DNA from: Schistosoma haematobium
Taxonomy: Eukaryota > Platyhelminthes > Trematoda > Strigeidida > Schistosomatidae
Assembly (NCBI RefSeq): GCF_000699445.3
Contig: NC_067198.1
Span: 7,252,801 to 7,316,800 of the forward strand
Length of the DNA stretch: 64,000 nt
Direction of reading: 5' to 3'
Below are positions 55,600-64,000 of this stretch, in pieces. How positions within the stretch are numbered: position 1 is the stretch's first letter; each line of letters begins with the position of its first letter. A model generated the notes under the pieces. It worked only from the letters and a program-made list of their open reading frames with translations. It was not told the DNA's origin and searched no databases. The translations under genes were made by a program, and so were the position numbers.

Positions 55600-56751
55600 G
55601 GCATTCAAAATCACAAATAACTACAGAAATGAAGAAAACTGGTGGAATGGAGTGGCCAGAAATCCATCTGCTTGACGTTTTTAAAGATTTGAAAAGATAC
55701 TGAAACAACATGAGGCGAAAGCAAAGAAATCGGTCGGTTTATACGAGCCAGTCACAAGGATATTGGACAGTGGAAAGACCGCGTTCCTCAGATGTGGCGT
55801 TGATTATCTCTGTATGGTTCGTCCACAACAATTTCAGTGTAATCTACAATATTTCTAGTGTTCATTCAAGGTTCGCTTGCAAAATCCAATTTTTAATAAG
55901 CCAAATTACAAAGTAGAATGGAACGGCATGACGCACATATAGTGGAACTTTAATTCTACTAAACAGGTAAACATTGTGACTTGAAAAATGCCGTTGTGTG
56001 CAAAATAGTAAATTTGACATTATAGAAAAAATCTTGTATGATTTCTGAATGCTATGTAAATTTTCTTCGACTGTTGTTGACAGGCGAATATTTTTTTTTT
56101 GGGGGGGGGTATTTGTTCCCAGGCTGTCTAATTATGTTTCTTCTTCACTGTTCTTGACACTGTACCATATCCCTTTAATCTAGCAAGTTGATACTTTACG
56201 GACGCTACAGTTTTAGGAAGCATTACTTTCAAAGTCACTGTCCGGCTTTATAAATATCTGTATAATCTTGCTTTCTAGGTGTACCAGTTGCTATTTCTCA
56301 GAAATTTCATAATTTGATTACAACAGCTTTATACTAGCATATTGTGCAAGTATTTCGTTACATTCCATTTATCAGGTATATCCGTCCTATTCTTTCGTTA
56401 CTATGGGTCAGTTCGTTACAATTCCATGATATGTCTTATTTGCAACCACCCTAATAGTTGGTACATTCCCTTTGTCTTGAGTCTAACTAGTCGAAAGACT
56501 CGGTGGATGGAGATGAATGTCATAATCACTGACAATAAACAGTGTTACATAGTGTGTTGCAGTATTGCGTGCTCTATGCTAGTAATTCCTTAGCGACTAA
56601 CTCATTAATCTGCAAAAGTTATTTGTATCAATACATAATTTATTTGATTTCTTGTATTTTAAGTAACAGTCGAATTAAATTTAACTCTCCTCCCTTTTTT
56701 CAGGTTTTATATCTTATCATAATTAGAAAAGTGATATTTGTGTTGAGGAAA
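55600..56751. other. Upstream region of VPS45
   Basis: No other gene recognised. It contains a T-run followed by a G-run at about 56090-56109. A pyrimidine tract ending in CAG at 56689-56703 makes a good 3' splice site 49 bases before the VPS45 ATG, suitable for a 5' UTR intron or for spliced-leader trans-splicing. The promoter is not identified. Confidence 0.5.
56689..56703 (+). promoter_or_regulatory. 3' splice acceptor in the VPS45 5' UTR
   Basis: A pyrimidine-rich tract (CTCCTCCCTTTTTTCAG) ends at 56703, upstream of ATG 56752 with no intervening ATG in frame. It could serve a cis intron in the 5' UTR or accept the schistosome spliced leader. Confidence 0.5.
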
Positions 56752-58587
56752 ATGGATATTTGTCGGGCTGTGAAAAATTATCTTAACAGAATGATTTCAG
56801 TAGCTGATGGTGGTATAAAAGTATTAATGGTTGATCAAGAAACATTGAAAATAGTCAGTGTAGTTTGTTCAATGTCTGAAATTATGAAATATGATGTCTA
56901 TTTAATTGAACGTATTGATGCACCGCGTGAATCTTTGGAACACTTACGTTGTATTTGTTTCTTAAGACCAACAAAAGAAAATATTAATTTTTTATTTAAA
57001 GAATTAAGGAGACCAAATTACTTATCCTACCATTTATTTTTCAGTCATTCTATAACTAAACAGTTACTGAAACAATTAGCAGAAGCTGATGAAAATGAAT
57101 TAGTGGTAGAAGTCCAGGAGTACTTTGCTGATTTCATCCCATTATCACCATTTTTATTTGAACTGGACATACCAATTAGTCTAAATGAAAGTAGAAATTT
57201 GAGAGACGGTGTGTTGAATCGATCAACCGATGGTCTAACATCCGTATTATTAGCCTTAAAGAAATGTCCAATTATACGCTACCAGAATGCTTCAGAGGTT
57301 GCACGTCAACTAGCTGAGTCGATACGGTCATTTATATCACGAGAAACTGTAATATTTGACTTTAAGCAATCAGAACCTGTTCCTGTCCTGCTTATATTGG
57401 ATAGAAGACAAGACACAGTTACACCGTTACTATCACAATGGACATATGAAGCTATGGTTCATGAGTTGATTGGTATTACACAGAATCGTGTTAGTTTATC
57501 TAGAGCGCCAAATGTCAAGTCGGAATTAAAAGAGATTATTTTAAGTCGTGAATTTGATGAATTCTATCGAACTAATCAATTTTCCAATTTTGGTGATATT
57601 GGTCAATCAATTAAACAACTTATAGAAAACTTTCAAAAAGCTTCTAAATCTGTGGATACCAAAAATTTAGAATCAATTGGTGATTTAAAACGATTTTTAG
57701 AGAATTTTCCTGCTTTTCGTAAAACATCCGGTACTGTCGATACACATGTTACATTAATGTCAGAATTGTCTAGGATTGTTAAAGAACATGCTTTGCTAGA
57801 AATAAGTGAAGTAGAACAAGAACTGGTATGTCGTGACAATCATTCTTCAATCTTATCACGTATTAAAAGTTTAATAAGCGACCCAAGGATTCTTCTCTCA
57901 GATGCCTTAAGATTAGTTCTTCTTTATGCTTTACGTTATAGCAAGCAAAAACAAGAATTAGCTGGATTAATTCAATCACTTGTTACACGTGGCGCGACAG
58001 ATGGTGATATTCGAACTATTGACAACTTATTAGAATATTCTTGGCCGGTCTCAGTTTCCGATGGTTTCGACTTATTTCATGTCATGAAGACTGGAAGTGT
58101 CAACACAACAACAACACCACTTGTTGATGGTCAAACAGCCACAAAAGCAATGGCTTCATTAAAAAAACGTTTAGTTCAAGAACTAAAAGGTGTCAATAAT
58201 GTTTATACACAACATGAACCATTGTTAGTTGAAATTTTGAATAAATTAATTAAAGGTCAGTTGCCTGATGCTTCATTTCCAAGTTTAGCTACTGGTACTT
58301 CTTGGAAAACTATACCTAGTGGTCAACGTCCAAAAGAAATTATTGTATTTTTCATTGGTGGTGTTACTTATCAAGAAGTTTGTAGTTTGCATAAAATAAA
58401 TTGTTCCACACTGGGTGTCGATATTGTTTTAGGTGGTACATGTGTTCATAACTCAAGGACGTTTTTGCAAGAAGTTTGTTCAGTGACAAAAAGTGTCGGC
58501 ATTGCAAAATCATCAAATTCTGTGGAACCAACCCGTCGTTTATATGGAAATTCAAGAAGTAACATCCTTTACGGATTATTACAATAA
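56752..58587 (+). CDS. VPS45: Vacuolar protein sorting-associated protein 45 (Sec1/Munc18 family)
   Basis: A continuous 611-codon frame from ATG 56752 (MDICRAVKNYLNRMI) to TAA 58585. I chose this start because it aligns with the usual VPS45 N-terminus; the frame is open further upstream but the extra residues look like UTR translation and precede a splice acceptor. The SM-family pattern is clear throughout: VYLIERIDAPRE, LRCICFLRPTKENI, LAEADENELVVEVQEYFADF, ALKKCPIIRYQ, LLILDRRQDTVTPLLSQWTY, QAMVHEL-like EAMVHELIGI, DEFYRTNQFSNFGDIG, EVEQELVCRDNHSS, GVNNVYTQHEPLL, IIVFFIGGVTYQE and VLGGTCVHNSRTFLQEV. Human VPS45 is 570 residues, so this is full length with small insertions. The protein binds syntaxin-type SNAREs and promotes endosome/Golgi vesicle fusion. 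The whole CDS is in one exon, unusual for schistosomes. Confidence 0.97.
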   Translation: MDICRAVKNYLNRMISVADGGIKVLMVDQETLKIVSVVCSMSEIMKYDVYLIERIDAPRESLEHLRCICFLRPTKENINFLFKELRRPNYLSYHLFFSHSITKQLLKQLAEADENELVVEVQEYFADFIPLSPFLFELDIPISLNESRNLRDGVLNRSTDGLTSVLLALKKCPIIRYQNASEVARQLAESIRSFISRETVIFDFKQSEPVPVLLILDRRQDTVTPLLSQWTYEAMVHELIGITQNRVSLSRAPNVKSELKEIILSREFDEFYRTNQFSNFGDIGQSIKQLIENFQKASKSVDTKNLESIGDLKRFLENFPAFRKTSGTVDTHVTLMSELSRIVKEHALLEISEVEQELVCRDNHSSILSRIKSLISDPRILLSDALRLVLLYALRYSKQKQELAGLIQSLVTRGATDGDIRTIDNLLEYSWPVSVSDGFDLFHVMKTGSVNTTTTPLVDGQTATKAMASLKKRLVQELKGVNNVYTQHEPLLVEILNKLIKGQLPDASFPSLATGTSWKTIPSGQRPKEIIVFFIGGVTYQEVCSLHKINCSTLGVDIVLGGTCVHNSRTFLQEVCSVTKSVGIAKSSNSVEPTRRLYGNSRSNILYGLLQ

Positions 58588-61500
58588 ATATTAGTAGTAC
58601 TAATTATTATTGTTGTTCGGATTAAATGCACATCTTATCTGTTGTCCAATTGTCTGTGATAATCGTTTCATTTTTTGTTGTCTTGTGTACCTTAATTTTT
58701 TCAATATACGTATTGCGTCAGCAAACAATGGTTGTTTCTTACTAATTTTGTGGCAATATAAACATTAAATTTTGTTGAATATACGACAAATACTTTCACG
58801 ATGGTCTTATACGCTCATTTTCTGATAAAAATAATGTATTTCGAAAATCCAAAGTTTCGGAAATGGAATAATTTACATTTGATGTGTTCCGCGTCTAATA
58901 GGATAAAGATTGAGCACACCTATACCGTGATTACCACGAGTGTACTGTGACAGCGTTTTACGAGTCAGTCAGTTAGTCATAGGCAGCGTAGTACCTGGCG
59001 TAAATGTGTATTTGCTCAAGTTGGTACACTGTCAGCACAGCGGAATGAAATTACTTCATATATGTTTTAAAGTAGTACTGTGAATGTTTTCATTGGCATA
59101 GTGTTCATTAACTAATCATTGTGTGTTTAAAATCACTAAATAGTTGAACATATTTAGTTTAATCGGGATGCGATTTCGGGAAACGTGTTTTTGGAAAGTC
59201 AATAAGCCTTCATTGGAACAGTCATCTCTGCTATTACTTTGGGCTATGTGAATTACAGTGGTTCATGTTTCCAAGTATAAGGAGTAGAACCACACACAAC
59301 AGAGGCATCACGAACATAGCAATTGAGATATGACATCTGGAAATATCTCTGAATTTTTTCGTAGTGTTAGACTAGTGTTTACTCAGTGATGACAAAATCG
59401 GGAGTATTTATACCATTCTTTTTAAGGCGCACCCGATGAATGTTTCTGGATCCAAATGTCGGTATCAAGAATAAGACTCACGCTTCGTTCCCATCCTTTA
59501 AAAATCGTTAACGAGTAGTCGACAACCACTGAGCTAAGTCTGAATAACTGATAGTTAATGCCAGAAAACATGGTTTGATTCAATAAATTAAACTTCAGTT
59601 CTATATAAAGGACATTTTGTTTGACATTATTACATTGAACTTGGAAGTTAATAATTTCCTAAATCTAGTCACTATCGAATATATGATCATCGTTTAACCC
59701 TTGGCTTAAAGTTCAATGGTCTGTGTGAGGTTGCTGACGAACTACTGAGGAGATCTAATTCAAGCCGAAACATCCGTCAAGTACTCCTTTATTTTCTATA
59801 GTTTCTCAACTGAAAACGATATATAATGGAACATGTTTAAAAGATGAGTAAACTAAAAGGCGGCAGCCATCTTGCTTCTGATAGGAAAACAGAGGAAATC
59901 AAGTTCGATTTGATGGACACATTTAAATTTAAAAAATTAAAGCAAATTGAAACAATTAGGAAAACCTTTGTTTAAATGATTAGTTACACGAAATATTAAT
60001 TTTTCGAGAATTTCTTGTGTCAAAAAGTAGCTCATAAACGAAACAAGTAACTGAATGAGAACTCATTAAATGAACGCATATATTGGCCATGAAATGTAAT
60101 GTCACTAAATAGTGCGATTGCACGTGTAAAATTTATGTTACCTACAGAAATCACGCTCATACACTTCCTGTGGTCTTGCTGACAAAGTATACTACCAAGT
60201 GACCTTGAAAATTTTACCCAGATAGCAGATATGAATAAGTGAATTATAATATAAAATGGGAGAATTTATCTAGAGTAAATTGTTTTCACTTAATGAGTGG
60301 ACTTTTTAGAGCTGTTAGCAGGATCTTATTTATTAGAGTTTAGGGTTAGGATCCGGTATCAGGGTTAGACCATAACTCCAAGTCCCAACTCTAATCCTGA
60401 ATCCGAAACCCCGAATTCTAAGCTTATAACCTAGTTTTAATCATAACCTTCAGTATCTAATGCTGACTTACTCGTTAATATTAATCATATTACTGTCGGT
60501 ACTCAATATCATGATTTGATATAGTTCAATGAACGTCAGGTTAGATTGGTATACATATAGTGACCTTGAAGTGGCCCTGTCGTTCCTAATTGTGTCGTCA
60601 ATGTACTTTAGGTCTACTCTTAATCAATTTCTAGAGTATAAATTATTGTAAATAGTACGGGAATGAAAAATAAGTAGTGTCGCTCAGGAAGAAATGAAGA
60701 CGCGAGTAGATAGAGAACAGTGGTGAGACCATAAAATATGTTTGTGAAAATATTACAGTGAGTTTTGATTGGCAATCACATAAGGATAGGCCTCAAGTTA
60801 CGTCCTTTATCTGTCAACCCAATAATATACAGGAGAGAACTCGCCTCGACTTACGTTAAGGCCTTGATACGATAGACTAATCGTTTCAACCTTGAAGCTA
60901 GAAATGCGTGGGTCCAAATCAGGACTAACAACTTTGAGCAGAGAGACGAAAACTACCCTATCACCTGACTGGTCGACAAGAGCGCGTGCGAGAGAGAAGA
61001 CGAGTCAACTGGAACACTACTTGATTTATTCCTGATTCAGATTTATGTGAAAAGATATCTGAATCAATATATGAGTAACACGACCACAAGGTACGAACAA
61101 TTAGAAAAATACAATTATGTCTAAACTAAACATTGGGGTAGGAAAATGGAATACAAAAGGTTACGTTTAGATTACAATAGCTTCGGAATAGAAAAGGTTA
61201 CGTCTGTGAATCATGCATGAAATGAAAGCTAATGGCTTATAGAATAACCTAGGAACAAAACTAAATGTAGGTATTTTACAAACTTTGAATTAAGTGAAAT
61301 GATTTCCCCCAAAATAGCTTCTGTTGTTCTTCATGTCTTTTTTATTTCTTCATTCACATCACCTCACCATGGTCAAACTGGATCTGATTAGTAGGTGTCT
61401 GAACTATGATTTAATCGTTCAACTGTTTTATTATTTATTATGAACAATACTTAATGATCATATTGAGTGAGTTTCATACATATTGACACATATGAACATT

Positions 61501-61752
61501 TTAAAAATATAGCTAACCGTCAGCACTTGAATATATCTTAGGGACAGTTAAAATTTGAAAAAACAGATACGTTTAATCGTTTGACAATTATCCTCTCAAC
61601 AGACATTATATACATAATTCACTTGATATTGTTTTACATGAATCTTCCCATTGATGTTTTAGGACAGCAATTGATCAGTCTGTTATTGGCATATGTGCAT
61701 ACTGTGCGTATGCCTCGATATTACCTTAATTCACAAGCTATTTGTAAGCAAT
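58588..61752. other. Non-coding AT-rich region downstream of VPS45
   Basis: No gene recognised. An AATAAA overlaps the VPS45 stop codon (58583-58588), and further A/T-rich 3' UTR follows. A degenerate telomere-like stretch lies at 60336-60440. Confidence 0.5.
60336..60440. repeat. Degenerate TTAGGG-like tract
   Basis: Contains TTTAGGGTTAGGATCC and CAGGGTTAGACC, followed by AACTCCAAGTCC, AACTCTAATCC and ATAACC on the same strand. That is, TTAGGG-type units followed by imperfect complementary units. Schistosome telomeres are TTAGGG repeats. The tract is short and decayed. Confidence 0.5.
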
Positions 61753-61965
61753 GATGGATAGTGGCTAGCAGTGGAATGCAGTTTGACGCGCGTTTCCTCC
61801 TATTTGGCACTCGTCAGTTGGATGTACCTGCATCTCAGAGAGTTGATGTTCACTCTGGGACTCGAACCCAGTACCATTCGCTTCAAACGCCATCGCCTTA
61901 TCCACTTAGCTACTGAGTCCTGACGAAACGCGCGTCCTGGATTTCACTGCTAGCCACTATCCATC
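61753..61965 (-). mobile_element. tRNA-like element with about 45-bp terminal inverted repeats
   Basis: The ends are GATGGATAGTGGCTAGCAGT at 61753 and its exact complement ending at 61965. The arms extend imperfectly to GACGCGCGTTTC (about 45 bases, with a 3-base indel). Inside, the minus strand has TAGCTAAGTGGATAAGG (A-box-like) and GGTTCGAGTCC (B box, about 61857-61867) in a tRNA-like arrangement. The unit is 213 bases with no ORF. The combination of SINE-like Pol III boxes and MITE-like ends is uncommon. Confidence 0.75.
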
Positions 61966-62400
61966 TTTCATTATATACATAGGCTAGATTTTTAAAATTT
62001 TCACGTGTTGATTTACATAACATATTCATCACGCTACAAGATACAATGTGCTCAAGAATAGGTATCGGTTTCTGTGACAACGTGACAAATGACAGAGCTT
62101 GTGCTTTGCACGTTATTACCGCCCATAATTGGAAGAAAATGTGATCTGTCGTTAAGTCCTGACTTTTGTATCAATTTAAAGAAATAAACGACCAATTATA
62201 ACGAACCTAAAACTAGCTATTTGATTGGACTAAAACATAATGAAAATTATTGGAAGATGGGGTTGAAAAAAAAATTTCACTCAAAAAAATAAAAAGTGGC
62301 CGTGCAATCAATGTTAACCCGCCAAATAAACAGTGTAACCGTACGAGACTTTACGTAACTGATTTTCCCACATACGATTTAAATAAAACAAAACTGTTGA

Positions 62401-62434
<34 letters not shown>

Positions 62435-63866
62435 GCATTACAACAGTAATATTAATAACGTAATAATCTTTCTATAACTTTTTTCCAAACATAATAGACT
62501 AAACATTCCAAAAACTAGAATTACTACAAAGATGACTAATAACTAGTGGAACAACAATAGTTAGGATAAGACTAACCAATCAAGTGTTCAATAATACTTA
62601 ATTTAACGATGCAGTGAGAATAAAAGATGTAGGATGTGGTTAGACGATGAGTACCATTTTGTTTATGTCGGTAAAGCATTGATCATTTTGTAAATGTTAT
62701 TATAGGTCAATTCTATCTATTAACCGTGTTCGATTTTCGACTTTTTTAAAGGTTCAATAGGTTGTGTGAGAAATGATAGCTGGGATTATACGTCCAAGAA
62801 GCACAACTGTGATTGAAATAATCAAGCATATGTATGTAGTTTCGGACTTGATTTGCTTAGCAACAACAATGGATCACAATAAATAACACCAAGTTGTGGA
62901 AGGTTACTATTCAAGTTTTTAAGAAAAGAGTTCTGTACAAAAATACCAAATTTTCAGGTATATTTCAATGATGTTTTTGATGATTCATTAAAGTTAATGA
63001 ATTTTTCGATCTGAACTATTCAAAACTTTTAAATAATAGTAAGAACCTGAATATTAATTTCTGAGAGTACTGTTTATTGAGTAAAGCAGTTTAATCTATG
63101 GGCATTGGAAATCGTATACACGCTATTACATTATTGATATTTATTGCTCCTCAATACTTTCAAATTTGTCAGTTGACCAGATAAGTAAGTGATATCTAAC
63201 TCAGTGTACTTCTAATCATTGGTTGGACCAGTTGTGAAAATATTGTTGATGTATAAATAAATCTACACTTGAATTCTTACCTTTCTCCTTTAGTTAAGCT
63301 TTATCAAGATTCGTTCAGTTATAACAAGTACCAGTTATTTCGTTATTACAATAAATCGACAAAAACTATATCACGCTTTCACAAAATAAAACTATGAACT
63401 GAATGTATTAGTGGTTATGAATGGGTCTTCATTGCAGGAAATTATTAGAAACCTAGTATGGTACTACATTTTAATTTGAAGTTAGCGTTTATGTGATCAT
63501 CTCAACGTCTGAACACGACCAGTATGGACGTGAGACTTGAAGATTCCTGAAGTACAGTCTGATGCATGGTCATATGAATGTGTGTGAGCCGTAGAGACCT
63601 AAAACTAAAATGAAACAGTTATCCAGAATAATTGTGAATTGAAACGCTAAATATGTAGACACAAGGCTGGATTTCGTATTTTAAAATGTTTAGAACTACA
63701 GTGAGTAACTGAAAAAAACTGCCTTATTTTGTAACTCACTCTCATTAATAAAAACCATGAGGAACTACACTTGATTGAGAATAAGAATTTTAAACCTTTG
63801 AGAGACATATTAAGAATTTAATAGTTGAGTTCATGAGTCAAATAAAGATAGACCACAATTTTGAAC
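61966..63866. other. Non-coding AT-rich region with a (TA)n tract
   Basis: No gene recognised. A perfect (TA)n microsatellite of about 14 units occupies about 62403-62431; the short frame running into it is not credible as a gene. Confidence 0.5.
62403..62431. repeat. (TA)n microsatellite
   Basis: About 14 uninterrupted TA units. Simple sequence, no associated coding signal. Confidence 0.95.
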
Positions 63867-64000
63867 CTGGAAACACTGGAAGGCCGTTTCTTCCTATTAT
63901 GGGGCTCCTCAGAAGTGCGTATCCACGACCCCACTGGCGGGACTCGAACCCATGACCTATCGGTATCACGCGCGAACGCATAACCTCTAGACCACTGAGC
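63867..64000 (-). mobile_element. tRNA-like SINE-type element, cut by the window end
   Basis: The minus strand from the window end reads GCTCAGTGGTCTAGAGGTTA (A box) and GGTTCGAGTCCCGCCAGTGG (B box), then GATACGCACTTCTGAGGAGC and, further on, CGGCCTTCCAGTGTTTCCAG. The layout resembles the element at 61753-61965 (tRNA-like core plus a possible inverted end), but the other end is outside the window. Confidence 0.65.

Noticed and set aside
56542..56751. N-terminal extension of VPS45 from an upstream ATG at 56542
   Set aside because: The extra 70 residues look like translated UTR, contain the pyrimidine-tract splice acceptor, and the VPS45 family starts at the position of ATG 56752.
62250..62432. 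Small ORF running into the (TA)n tract
   Set aside because: Its C-terminus is encoded by the microsatellite and there is no family match.

Overview
The window looks like a chromosome segment from a blood fluke (Schistosoma or a close trematode relative). The evidence is the combination of trematode-type retroelements (RTE/SR2-like and CR1-like LINEs, a Penelope-like element, CsRn1/Boudicca-like Gypsy elements) with host-type exons separated by introns of only 32-42 nt, a known habit of schistosome genes. No bacterial or viral gene organisation is seen. Almost every long reading frame belongs to a retroelement. The exceptions are one intact host gene (VPS45), one split host gene whose exons are too short to stand out as ORFs (ribonuclease H1), a DUF4806-like exon cluster, and a decayed MULE transposase gene that still shows mini-introns.

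Layout. 1-14.7 kb is a retroelement pile-up: an RTE-like LINE (1-2650), a second RTE (SR2-type, about 2.84-6.58 kb) followed head-to-head by an inverted 5'-end fragment of its own family (6575-7193), LINE 3' scraps, a Penelope-like element with a GIY-YIG domain (7668-8602), a Gypsy gag scrap, and another RTE copy (9.1-14.66 kb) split by a nested 3.7 kb SR2-type element with a 15-bp target-site duplication. The minus strand from 20218 down to 14778, continuing out of the window, carries the RNASEH1 gene. Exons 1-2 encode the hybrid-binding domain and exons 3-4 the first half of the RNase H fold. Its large intron 2 holds short RTE derivatives and a CR1-like LINE.

20.76-30.37 kb is a Gypsy element on the plus strand facing a second, 3'-truncated copy on the minus strand. 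The two arms are about 3.27 kb, nearly identical, and share the same inactivating mutations. 30.4-36.7 kb has decayed LINE pieces, a promoter-like segment with a tandem duplication (31.34-31.85 kb) and two adjacent perfect palindromes. 38.75-39.34 kb (minus) holds three small exons of a DUF4806-like protein. 39.84-42.72 kb is a second Gypsy lineage. 44.05-45.78 kb (minus) is the best preserved CR1-like LINE. 45.99-48.51 kb is the MULE transposase gene with a basic/Cys-His N-terminus, DDE residues and a SWIM zinc finger.

48.5-56.7 kb is mostly anonymous DNA with a BEL/Pao gag scrap, dispersed repeats and an old third Gypsy copy (54.0-55.6 kb, minus). VPS45 (56752-58587, plus) is a complete SM-family protein in a single coding exon. 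From 58.6 kb to the end the sequence is AT-rich and non-coding apart from a degenerate telomere-like tract, a (TA)n microsatellite and two tRNA-like elements, one of which (61753-61965) has about 45-bp inverted ends.

Functionally, VPS45 (endosomal SNARE regulation) and RNASEH1 (RNA-DNA hybrid removal) are ordinary housekeeping genes. The rest is the product of repeated retroelement insertion and decay. I ran no alignments; all homology statements come from reading the sequence.
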